A stretch of DNA of 64,000 bases. Source: Solirubrobacterales bacterium. GTDB lineage: Bacteria > Actinomycetota > Thermoleophilia > Solirubrobacterales > 70-9. Numbering within the stretch: the first letter of the stretch is position 1; every line of letters begins with the position of its first letter. The translations under genes and the position numbers were made by a program. The DNA is taken from the NCBI GenBank assembly GCA_021155855.1, contig JAJNAZ010000003.1, forward strand, positions 1 through 64,000, written 5' to 3'. This document shows positions 57,080 to 64,000 of the stretch, one piece after another. The notes under the pieces are model-generated. The model saw nothing but the letters and a program-made list of their open reading frames with translations. It had not been told where the DNA came from and ran no database searches.

Positions 57080-58530
57080 CGGCCCTCACCCTCCATCGAT
57101 TGCAGCGCCCAGGCGAGCCGGTCGTGGGTTTCGCGCGGGTCGATCACCTCGTCCACGAAGCCGTTCGCCGCGGCGGCGTCGGCGGTCAGATGCTCCGCCG
57201 CGTACGCGTCGCTCAGCTCCGCCAGCAGGTCGCCCCTGTTGCCGTTGGACTCGGCGAGCCGGCGCCGGTGCACGATCCCCACCGCCTGGCCCGCGGCCAT
57301 GATCCCGATCTCCGCCTGGGGCCAGGCAAAGACCATGTCGGCGCCCAGGTCCTTGGAGTTCATCGTGATCACCGCGCCGCCGTAGGCCTTGCGCAGGACG
57401 ACCGTGATCCTGGGCACGCGGGCGCCCGCGAACGCACGCAGCAAGGAGGCGCCGTGACGGATCACCCCGGCGCGCTCCTGGCGCGTGCCGGGCATGAACC
57501 CGGGCGTGTCGACGAGCACGACGAGCGGCAGCCGGAAGCGGTCGCAGGCGTCGATGAACAGGGCCGCCTTCTCGGCCGCGGCCGCGTCGATCACGCCGCC
57601 GAGCCGCCGCGGCTGGTTGGCGATCACCCCCACCGGCCGGCCCTCGATCCGCGCCAGTGCGGTGACCATGTTGCGCGCCCAGCGGTCGGAGAGCTCGAGC
57701 GCGTCGCCGTCGTCGACGAGGGCCGAGATCACCTCGCGAACGTCGTAGACGCGACGCTCGTCGGTGGGAACGGCGGCCGACGGGTCGGCACTCGACGGGG
57801 CCGGGCTGGCCAGCGGGGCGCGTTCGCCGAGCGCGTCCGGCAAGTGCGCGATCAGGTCCCGCGCCGTGCGCGCGCCGTCACACTCGTCGCCGGCGACCAG
57901 GTGGCAGACGCCGTTGCGCTCGTGCACCTGGGGCCCGCCGAGGTCCTCCATCGAGACCTCCTCGCCGAGCGCCTCGCGCACGACCCGGGGGCCGGTGAGG
58001 AACATGCGCGCGCGCTCGGTCATGATCACGAAGTCGGTCAGCGCAGGCGAGTAGGCGCCGCCGCCGGCCGAGACGCCGCAGACGACCGAGATCTGGGGCA
58101 CGATCCCCGACAGCGCGACGCTCTCGCGGAAGATCCGCCCGTAGCCGGCGAGCGCATCATGGCCCTCCTGCAGGCGCGCGCCACCGGACTCGATGAAGCC
58201 CACTACAGGGGCGCGGGCCTGGCCCGCGAGCCGCATCACCCTGATGATCGTCTCGGCGTGCACCGAGCCCAAGGAGCCGCCCATGAAAGCGGGGTCCTGC
58301 GAGTAGCAGAACACCGACCGGCCGCCGACCCTGCCCGCGCCGGCGAGGACGCCGTCGCCGGGCAGGGCCTTCTCGCCGGCGCGTGCCGAGACGACGCCGG
58401 ATCGCAAGGCGCGAAACGACCCCGGGTCGCAGAGCGCCTCGAGCCGCTCGAGCGGCGTCAGACGCTCGACGGCGGCCGCCTGGCGCTCGACCTCGGCGGC
58501 CGCCTGGCGTGGCTCGACGGCGGCCGTCAT
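57076..58530 (-). CDS. accD: Acyl-CoA/acetyl-CoA carboxylase carboxyltransferase (beta) subunit
   Basis: 484 aa with both carboxyltransferase halves in one chain, PccB/AccD type. VFCYSQDPAFMGGSLGSVHAETIIRVMRLA, VVGFIESGGARLQEGHDALAGYGRIF, ISVVCGVSAGGGAYSPALTDFVIM and, in the second half, PLVVLVDTPGFMPGTRQERAGVIRHGASLLRAFA and VVLRKAYGGAVITMNSKDLGADMVFAWPQAEIGIM. It makes malonyl-CoA (or a related extender) using biotin carboxylase subunits encoded elsewhere. ATG 58530 overlaps the fabF stop (ATGA); the track extension to 59298 is shadow. Confidence 0.93.
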   Translation of the reverse strand: MTAAVEPRQAAAEVERQAAAVERLTPLERLEALCDPGSFRALRSGVVSARAGEKALPGDGVLAGAGRVGGRSVFCYSQDPAFMGGSLGSVHAETIIRVMRLAGQARAPVVGFIESGGARLQEGHDALAGYGRIFRESVALSGIVPQISVVCGVSAGGGAYSPALTDFVIMTERARMFLTGPRVVREALGEEVSMEDLGGPQVHERNGVCHLVAGDECDGARTARDLIAHLPDALGERAPLASPAPSSADPSAAVPTDERRVYDVREVISALVDDGDALELSDRWARNMVTALARIEGRPVGVIANQPRRLGGVIDAAAAEKAALFIDACDRFRLPLVVLVDTPGFMPGTRQERAGVIRHGASLLRAFAGARVPRITVVLRKAYGGAVITMNSKDLGADMVFAWPQAEIGIMAAGQAVGIVHRRRLAESNGNRGDLLAELSDAYAAEHLTADAAAANGFVDEVIDPRETHDRLAWALQSMEGEGR

Positions 58531-59729
58531 TCCGGCGCCTCCATGCAGAGGACCACGTTGTGGCCGCCGAACCCGAACGAGTTCGAGATCCCTACCGGCG
58601 CGCGGCCGTTGCGCTCGATGGGGCGCGACTCGCCGGGGACGTAGTCGAGGTCGAGCCCCTCGTCGGGCTGCTCGTGATTTATCGTCGGCGGGGCGACCGC
58701 GTCGCGCAGCGCGAGCACCGTCGCCACCGCCTCGACCGCGCCGGCGGCGCCCAGCAGATGGCCGATCGACGACTTCAGCGACGAGACTGGGATCGAATCC
58801 GCGCGGGCGCCGAAGACGCGCTTGATCGCCTCCGTCTCGGACCGGTCGTTGAGCGGCGTCGAGGTGCCGTGGGCGTTGACGTAGGCGACCTCGCCTGGCT
58901 CGATCTCGGCATCGCGCAGCGCCGCCTCGACGGCCCGCGCGGCCCCGTCGCCGTCCGGATCGGGGGCGGTCAGGTGATGGGCATCGGCGGTGGCGCCGTA
59001 GCCGGTGAGACGACCGAGCACGGTGGCGCCGCGCTCGGCGGCCGACTCGGCATTCTCGAGTATCAGAACCCCGGCGCCTTCGGCGATCACGAAGCCGTCG
59101 CGGCGGCGGTCGAAGGGGCGCGAGACGCCGAGCTTCGAGGTCGCGCCCATCTTGTCGAAGGCGGCGACCGCGAGCGGGGTGACGCCGGCCTCGGTGCCGC
59201 CGACGACGCAGGCGCGGGCGTCGCCGCGCTCCACCATCCGCATCCCGGCGCCGACCGCCTGGGCGCCCGCTGCGCAGGCCGAGACGGTGCCGTAGCACTC
59301 GCCGCGCAGGCCGTGGCGCATCGCCACCGCGCCGGCGGCGGCGTTGGGCATCATCTGCGGCACGCAGAGCGGCGACATCGCCGCTGCGCCCTGCTCGCGC
59401 AGAATCTGGTGCTCGTCCTCGATCGTCGCGATCCCGCCGATCCCGGTGCCGATCACGCAGCCGATCTCGGTGTCCGCATAAGGGCCGTCGTCACTCCAGC
59501 CGGCGTCCTCGATCGCCTCGTGTGCGGCGACCAGGGCGAGCTGGGTGAAGCGATCGGCACGGCGCGCCTCGCGGCGGCTGATGTGGTCGGTGGGCTCGAA
59601 GTCGCGGCAGCGGCCGAGGCCGTCCTCGATCCCCGATTCGCCGGCCGTCCAGCGCTCGATCAGGGTCGGCGCACCGACCCCGAGCGGGGTGACGGCGCCG
59701 AGCCCGGTGATGACGACGTCGCGGCTCAC
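58527..59729 (-). CDS. fabF: 3-oxoacyl-ACP synthase II (KAS II)
   Basis: 400 aa condensing enzyme for chain elongation. DVVITGLGAVTPLGVG at the N-terminus, active-site Cys in GECYGTVSACAAGAQAVGAG, His residues in YVNAHGTSTPLNDRSE and KSSIGHLLGAAGAVEAVA, and the C-terminal NSFGFGGHNVVLCM. The Cys-His-His triad is complete. GTG 59729 overlaps the acpP stop (GTGA). It sits between acpP and accD in the fab operon. Confidence 0.97.
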   Translation of the reverse strand: MSRDVVITGLGAVTPLGVGAPTLIERWTAGESGIEDGLGRCRDFEPTDHISRREARRADRFTQLALVAAHEAIEDAGWSDDGPYADTEIGCVIGTGIGGIATIEDEHQILREQGAAAMSPLCVPQMMPNAAAGAVAMRHGLRGECYGTVSACAAGAQAVGAGMRMVERGDARACVVGGTEAGVTPLAVAAFDKMGATSKLGVSRPFDRRRDGFVIAEGAGVLILENAESAAERGATVLGRLTGYGATADAHHLTAPDPDGDGAARAVEAALRDAEIEPGEVAYVNAHGTSTPLNDRSETEAIKRVFGARADSIPVSSLKSSIGHLLGAAGAVEAVATVLALRDAVAPPTINHEQPDEGLDLDYVPGESRPIERNGRAPVGISNSFGFGGHNVVLCMEAPE

Positions 59730-59977
59730 GCCGTCCTCGACGCGATCAGCTCGACCACGTCGCCGACGGTCTCCATCTTGTCGAGGTCGGCGTCGGCCAG
59801 CTCGACCCCGTATTCGTCCTCGACGATCTGCGCGAGCTCGACGAGGTCGAGGGAATCGACCTCGAGGTCCTCGAAGCGGGCCCCGGGGGTGATGTTCTCG
59901 CGTTCCTCGCCGAACTCGACCAGCGCGTCGGTCACCCGCTGCTCGATCTGCTCCTTGTTCTGGGTTGCCTGTGGCAC
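59726..59977 (-). CDS. acpP: Acyl carrier protein
   Basis: 83 aa acidic four-helix protein. The phosphopantetheine Ser lies in FEDLEVDSLDLVELAQIVEDEYGVEL, the canonical DSL motif. GTG 59977 has an AAGGAA ribosome-binding site upstream. It lies between fabG and fabF and carries the growing acyl chain for all enzymes of this operon. Confidence 0.97.
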   Translation of the reverse strand: MPQATQNKEQIEQRVTDALVEFGEERENITPGARFEDLEVDSLDLVELAQIVEDEYGVELADADLDKMETVGDVVELIASRTA

Positions 59978-60007
59978 GTCTGGGTTCCTTTCGTTGCTCG
60001 TTGCTCG

Positions 60008-60802
60008 TCAGGCGGTCATCCCGCCGTCGACGGTCAGGGTGGTTCCGGTCACGTAGGAGGCTTCGTCCGAGGCGAGGAAGCCGACGCAGGCGGCGACCTC
60101 CTCGGGGGTGCCGGGACGCCTCGCGGGGATCGCGTCGGCGAGCCCGGTGGCGATCCCGTCGGTCATCTCGGTCTCGATCAGGCCCGGGGCGACCGCGTTC
60201 ACGGTCACTCCCCGGCGCGCGACCTCGACCGCAACCGTGCGCGTGAACGCGATCAGGCCCGCCTTCGACGCGGCGTAGTTGGCCTGGCCCGCGTTGGCGC
60301 GCTGGCCGACGACCGAGGCGACGTTGATCACGCGGCCGAAGCGGGCGCGGACCATCGCCGTCAGCGCCCGGCGGGTGAGCCTGAATGCTGCGCTCAGGTT
60401 GGTCTCCAGGACGCGGTCCCAGTCGGCGTCGGTGAGCCGGATCGAGAGCCCGTCCGCGGTCAGGCCGGCGTTGTTGACCAGCACCAGGACGCGTCCGAGC
60501 TCGCTCTCGGCTTCGGAGTAGAGCGCCTCCGCGGCGCCCGGCTCGGTCACGTCGGCACCGATCGGCAGCGCGGTCGCTCCCGCTTCGCCGAGCGCCGCGG
60601 CGATCCCCTCGGCCCCTTCGCGGTCGGAGCGATAGTTGATAGCCACCGACCAGCCGGCGGTCGCGAGCTCACGGGCGATCGCGGCACCGATCCCGCGCGA
60701 GGCGCCGGTCACCAGCGCGCAGCCGGCGAGCTCGCGCGGCTCGGAGGGTGCACGCGCGACGCTCGGCACGGCTGCGCGCTCGCGGGTCCCGGTCGCGCTC
60801 AT
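60008..60802 (-). CDS. fabG: 3-oxoacyl-ACP reductase
   Basis: 264 aa SDR. The N-terminal 25 residues are a non-conserved extension; then CALVTGASRGIGAAIARELA (NADP loop), LVNNAGLTADG, NVASVVGQRANAGQANYAASKAGLIAFTRTVA with the Ser-Tyr-Lys triad, VNAVAPGLIETEMT and SYVTGTTLTVDGGM. ATG 60802 overlaps the fabH stop (ATGA) and was preferred to the track start at 60817. Confidence 0.95.
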   Translation of the reverse strand: MSATGTRERAAVPSVARAPSEPRELAGCALVTGASRGIGAAIARELATAGWSVAINYRSDREGAEGIAAALGEAGATALPIGADVTEPGAAEALYSEAESELGRVLVLVNNAGLTADGLSIRLTDADWDRVLETNLSAAFRLTRRALTAMVRARFGRVINVASVVGQRANAGQANYAASKAGLIAFTRTVAVEVARRGVTVNAVAPGLIETEMTDGIATGLADAIPARRPGTPEEVAACVGFLASDEASYVTGTTLTVDGGMTA

Positions 60803-61809
60803 CGGTCTCTCCCCCACTCGACGATCCCGGCGCCCCAGGTCAGCCCGGCGCCGAAGGCGGCCACGAGCACGGTCGCCCCATCGCGCAGGCGCCCGTCGCG
60901 GAGCGCGGCATCGAGGGCGATCGGGACGCTGGCGGCCGAGGTGTTGCCGTACAGCGCAAGCGAGTCGACGACCCGATCGCTTGGCAGCTCCAGGCGCTCC
61001 CCGACCGAGACGAGAATGCGGCTGTTGGCCTGGTGGTAGACGAAGAGGTCGATCTCCGCCAGGGTCAGCCCCGCGTCGGCGGCGACCTCGAGCGTGACCT
61101 CGGAGAGACGGGCGACGGCTGCGCGGAACGTCGCGCGGCCGTCCATGCGGAGCTTGCGCTCGGTGTGCGAGGCGGTGACGTTTCGCGAGCCGGAGCCGTC
61201 GGCGTGCAGCCTGATCGGTCCGATCGCACCGCGACCGCCCGGGACGACGACGGCGGCTCCGGCGCCGTCGCCGAACAGGCCGGCGGTTCGCTTGTCGTCG
61301 TAGTCGATGACCCGGCTCATCAGCTCGGCGCCGATCGTCAGCACGGCCTCGGCGCGACCGGCCTCGACCGCGGCCGCGGCGACGTCGAGCGCGGAGACGA
61401 AGCCTGTGCAGGCGGCGCCGATATCGATCGCGCCGGCGCGCGAGGCGCCGATCTCGTCGGCGACCAGCGGTGCCGCGTTGGGGACGATCTCGTCCGGGGT
61501 CGAGGTGGCGACGAGGACGAGATCGACCTCCGCGGGTGCGATCCCGGCACGTTCGAGCGCCGGGCCCGCCGCCTCGGCCGCCAGATCGGTGAGCGTCGCA
61601 TCAGCCGCCGCGACCCGGCGTTCGTGAACGCCGGTCCGCGTCGAGATCCACTCCCCGTCGACCCCGAGGCGCTCGCCGATCGCGTCGTTGGCGACCGCGC
61701 GGGGGGGAACGGCGGCGCCGATCGCGGCGATTCCGGCGGCGCGCAGCTCGCGCTCGTCGATTTGGCCTCGTGCCGGCGCCTCGGCGGCGCCGACAGCGAC
61801 GTCAAGCAT
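60799..61809 (-). CDS. fabH: 3-oxoacyl-ACP synthase III (KAS III)
   Basis: 336 aa initiating condensing enzyme. The catalytic Cys is in AIDIGAACTGFVSALDVA, the His in LFVYHQANSRIL and the Asn in ALYGNTSAASVPIALD; also ISTRTGVHERR near the N-terminus and GDGAGAAVVV. It condenses an acyl-CoA starter with malonyl-ACP. ATG 61809 overlaps the fabD 3' end by 8 bp; the track extension to 61920 is shadow. About 25 residues at the N-terminus are not conserved. Confidence 0.96.
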   Translation of the reverse strand: MLDVAVGAAEAPARGQIDERELRAAGIAAIGAAVPPRAVANDAIGERLGVDGEWISTRTGVHERRVAAADATLTDLAAEAAGPALERAGIAPAEVDLVLVATSTPDEIVPNAAPLVADEIGASRAGAIDIGAACTGFVSALDVAAAAVEAGRAEAVLTIGAELMSRVIDYDDKRTAGLFGDGAGAAVVVPGGRGAIGPIRLHADGSGSRNVTASHTERKLRMDGRATFRAAVARLSEVTLEVAADAGLTLAEIDLFVYHQANSRILVSVGERLELPSDRVVDSLALYGNTSAASVPIALDAALRDGRLRDGATVLVAAFGAGLTWGAGIVEWGRDR

Positions 61810-62671
61810 GGGCCACCTCCGCCTCGCGGCCGGTCTCGATCTCGACATGGTCGAGCGTGCGGCGCACGAGTCCCGCCAGCACCTTGCCCGGCCCAACGTC
61901 GAGGAAGCGCCGCGCGCCATCGTCGTGGAGGCGACGCAGGACGTCGACCCAGCGCACCGGGCTCGTCAGCGCCTCGGCGAGCAGGTCGCGGGGGTCGGGT
62001 CCGAACGGAGCGGCGCTGACGCAAGAGATCACCGGCACCGACGGCGGTTGGAAGTCGATCGACTCGAGCTGCTCGCGAAACGGCCCTACAGCATCGGCCA
62101 TCGCGGGCGAATGAAAGGCGCCCGCGACCGCCAGGCGCTTTGCCCGCAGGTCGAGCGCGCGCGCCTGCGCCAGAGCCGACTCGAGCCCCGCGTCCGGCCC
62201 GGTGAGCACGAACTGATTCGGCGAATTGTGGTTCGCGAGCGCGAGGCCGCTGCGCTCGGCCAGCTCCAGCGCCTGCTCGCGGTCGCCGCCGACGGCGAGC
62301 ATGCCGCCCGCCGGCGCCGCCGCGGCGGCGGCATCCATGAGCCGCCCGCGAACCTCGACGATCCGCAGCCCGTCTAGGTCGTCGACGGCTCCGGCGGCGG
62401 CGAGCGCGGCCACCTCGCCGAGCGAATGGCCGGCGTAATGATCGCCGCGGGGGCTCCCGCAGCGCGCGAAGCCGGCAAGCTCGGCGCAGTAGACGGCCGG
62501 CTGGGCGAAGCGGGTTCCGTCGCCGATCCGCGCGAAGGGATCCTCGCCGGCGAGCTCGATCGCGAGCGCGAGCAGCTCGGGGCGCTCGTCCGCGACCAGG
62601 TCACGGTGGGCGGGGTCGCCCACGCCCTGACCCGGGAAGAGAACGGCGAGATTGTCCGTGGCGTGCGCCAT
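61802..62671 (-). CDS. fabD: Malonyl-CoA:ACP transacylase
   Basis: 289 aa. LAVLFPGQGVG at the N-terminus, the nucleophile elbow HYAGHSLGEVAALAAAGAV (Ser), catalytic Arg region VRGRLMDAAAA, and the His in AVAGAFHSPAM. It loads malonate onto ACP and heads the fab operon. ATG 62671 has TAGGAG 6 nt upstream, a poorer version of the leaderless -10 seen elsewhere, and no clear ribosome-binding site. Confidence 0.95.
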   Translation of the reverse strand: MAHATDNLAVLFPGQGVGDPAHRDLVADERPELLALAIELAGEDPFARIGDGTRFAQPAVYCAELAGFARCGSPRGDHYAGHSLGEVAALAAAGAVDDLDGLRIVEVRGRLMDAAAAAAPAGGMLAVGGDREQALELAERSGLALANHNSPNQFVLTGPDAGLESALAQARALDLRAKRLAVAGAFHSPAMADAVGPFREQLESIDFQPPSVPVISCVSAAPFGPDPRDLLAEALTSPVRWVDVLRRLHDDGARRFLDVGPGKVLAGLVRRTLDHVEIETGREAEVAHA

Positions 62672-62722
62672 CAGCCACTCCTACCGCGCCCACCGCCCCC
62701 GGTGAACCCGATCGGCGCCCCA

Positions 62723-62740
62723 ACCCCCCAACCGGGGGGT
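62723..62740. terminator. GC-rich stem-loop between the regulator and fabD
   Basis: ACCCCCC-AACC-GGGGGGT: a perfect 7-bp stem with a 4-nt loop in the 108-bp gap between the response-regulator stop and fabD. There is no T-run, so intrinsic termination is uncertain. Confidence 0.4.
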
Positions 62741-62779
62741 GCTCGATCGACGCCTCGGGGGTCGGCGGCGCCGTGGGGC

Positions 62780-63382
62780 TCAGCGGGTGAGCCCGAGCCG
62801 CTCGGCGCGCCGCGCCGCCTCGGCGCGGTTCTTGACCCCGAGCTTGCGGTAGAGCGCGCTCGCGTGTTCTTTGACCGTGTGCGGCGAAAGGTAGAGGCGC
62901 TCGGCAATCTCCCGATTGGTCGCCCCCGTGGCGATCAGCGACAGGACCTCGCGCTCGCGCTCGGAGAGCGGCATCGACGGCGCCTCCTCCTGGCGTCCGA
63001 AGACGGTCATTCCCTTACCGACCATGCGCACCGCCATCGCCACCTCGTCGGCGCTCCAGTCCTTGGAGACGAAGCCCGAGGCGCCGGCGGCCTTCGCGGC
63101 CTGCGGCGAGATCCAGCCGATGCCGGAGATCAGCAGCACCCGCGTGGCGGGCGAGGCGCTGCGGATCGCCTCGCAGAGCTCGGCCCCCGAGCGCTCGCCG
63201 AGGAAGAGGTCGACGAGGGCGACGTGCGGCTTCAGGCGCTCGGCGGTGGCGAGCGCCTCCTCGGGCTCGGAGGCGACGACGCAGCGCTCGACCCAGCGCT
63301 GGCGGCCGAGCAGGACCTTGAAGCCCCATTGCACCACCGCGTGATCGTCGACGATCAGCACCTTGAGCTGGGGCTCTGCCAC
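62780..63382 (-). CDS. NarL/LuxR-type response regulator
   Basis: 200 aa. The receiver has VLIVDDHAVVQWG, phospho-Asp in VALVDLFLGERSG, LLISGIG and GFVSKDWSADEV. The LuxR-type HTH is LSEREREVLSLIATGATNREIAERLYLSPHTVKEHASALYRKLGV. GTG 63382 was chosen: it overlaps the kinase stop region closely and directly precedes the receiver; the track extension to 63496 is kinase shadow. It is transcribed after its cognate kinase and ends 108 bp before the fab operon on the same strand; a link to lipid regulation is only positional. Confidence 0.92.
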   Translation of the reverse strand: MAEPQLKVLIVDDHAVVQWGFKVLLGRQRWVERCVVASEPEEALATAERLKPHVALVDLFLGERSGAELCEAIRSASPATRVLLISGIGWISPQAAKAAGASGFVSKDWSADEVAMAVRMVGKGMTVFGRQEEAPSMPLSEREREVLSLIATGATNREIAERLYLSPHTVKEHASALYRKLGVKNRAEAARRAERLGLTR

Positions 63383-63383
63383 G

Positions 63384-64000
63384 TCAGCTTCCGCCGACGA
63401 CGCTGGCGACGTCCCCCGCCGGCAACACCAGGCGGACGCGCCAGTCGTCTCCCTCGGGGCCGAACTCGAGCATGCCGCCACGCTGCAGGGACTCATAAGC
63501 GGCGAGTCGCAGCCCGAGCCCGGAGGCGGCGGCGGCCGGGGACGAGACGAGGCCGTCGTTTCGCACCTCGAGCGTGAAGGCGCCCTGCTCGCTGGTGATC
63601 GCGATGCGCATCTCGGTCGGCCGGGCGTGCTTCTCGGCGTTGCGCAGCGCCTCGCCGAGGACCGAGACGGCGAGCGGCTCGAGCCCCTCGGGGACGTCAG
63701 CGCCCTCCTCCCAGCAGACGCTCAGCGGCACCGCCTTGTATTGGCGGCCGAGCCGCTGGAGCTCGGCACGCAGCGTGGTCCGCGAGGGCTCGGCGGTCGG
63801 CTCGAGCGAGCGGTCGAGGGCGTCTCGAAGCTCGCCTAGCGCGGCCTCGACCTCGGCGGCGGAGCGCTCGCCGTCCTCGACGCTCAGCTCGCGGCCGGAG
63901 CCGAGCACCATCGAGACGCCGAAGAGGCGCTGCATGACGCTCTCGTGGACCTCGCGCGCGAGCTCGATCCGCTCGAGCAGGAGCGCGTCGCGCTCGCGCT
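63384..64000 (-). CDS. Sensor histidine kinase, NarX/HisKA_3 type (partial, N-terminus outside window)
   Basis: The frame continues beyond the track start at 63935 to the window edge, so the gene is longer. It reads ERIELAREVHESVMQRLFGVSM, the HisKA_3 phospho-acceptor helix with the His in EVHES. The ATPase domain has VLGEALRNAEKHARPTEMRIAI (N-box), VRNDG and AAASGLGLRLAAYESLQRGGMLEF (G-box). The His-containing helix and catalytic domain are intact; the sensor part is not visible. It is paired with the NarL-type regulator immediately downstream. Confidence 0.9.
   Translation of the reverse strand, partial: RERDALLLERIELAREVHESVMQRLFGVSMVLGSGRELSVEDGERSAAEVEAALGELRDALDRSLEPTAEPSRTTLRAELQRLGRQYKAVPLSVCWEEGADVPEGLEPLAVSVLGEALRNAEKHARPTEMRIAITSEQGAFTLEVRNDGLVSSPAAAASGLGLRLAAYESLQRGGMLEFGPEGDDWRVRLVLPAGDVASVVGGS

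Noticed and set aside
1-64000. tRNA, rRNA or prophage genes
   Set aside because: No cloverleaf with a recognisable T-loop, rRNA segment, integrase or phage structural gene was found by reading; tRNAscan-SE and Rfam searches would be decisive.

Overview
The window is a high-GC, gene-dense stretch of an actinobacterial chromosome, most likely class Thermoleophilia (Solirubrobacterales-like). The reasons are an actinobacterial-style dcw cluster without ftsA, an InhA-like enoyl reductase, and a secreted protein with the SKSQVKKIAKKQ-type N-terminus that I associate with soil Thermoleophilia. Taxonomy is inference. No tRNA, rRNA, CRISPR array, prophage or origin was seen. No stretch longer than 300 bases lacks a gene; the longest gaps (21380-21666, 41032-41271, 52603-52822, 4394-4601) each hold a promoter, stem-loop or riboswitch described below.

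Layout. 1-3278 (minus): glycine cleavage genes gcvPA (cut by the window edge), gcvH and gcvT, with a repetitive secreted protein and a low-complexity lipoprotein between gcvPA and gcvH. 3308-21379 (minus): division and cell-wall (dcw) cluster mraZ-rsmH-ftsL-ftsI-murE-murF-mraY // murD-ftsW-murG-murC-murB-ftsQ-ftsZ. It is split between mraY and murD by two plus-strand genes and a 1066-bp IS481-family element whose CCTAGG target duplication lies on the mraY stop codon. 21666-34320: a membrane protein (apparently frameshifted), a HAD phosphatase, and central sugar metabolism (pgi, gnd, pgl, tal, tkt, rpiA, zwf, ROK glucokinase) with a DHA2 drug exporter. 34332-41031: Tad/type IV pilus assembly genes (tadC, tadB, cpaF, cpaB-like) plus a two-component pair and DUF192, split by a TauE-type permease and a macrodomain gene. 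41272-45951: an unknown protein, a degenerate Rho-like protein, talC, glpD and a nitroreductase.

46032-52806 is the most remarkable region. It is a cobalamin-riboswitch-controlled operon for an ECF vitamin B12 transporter: an S-component fused to an alpha/alpha-toroid domain, a fused double ATPase, EcfT, and two exported DUF4430-type proteins. Together the exported domains contain the two folds that make up animal transcobalamin/intrinsic factor. 52823-55057: a cyclic-nucleotide-binding protein, an esterase remnant, and a diiron ferritin-like gene with its TetR regulator. 55054-62671: a compact type II fatty-acid synthesis operon fabD-fabH-fabG-acpP-fabF-accD-SGNH-maoC-fabI. 62780-64000: a NarL-type response regulator and its (cut) histidine kinase.

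Two genome-style features recur. Within operons most junctions are 4-nt NTGA start/stop overlaps. At operon heads, a TANNNT hexamer often lies 6-9 nt upstream of a start codon that has no Shine-Dalgarno sequence, which points to widespread leaderless transcription; this was used to choose several starts.
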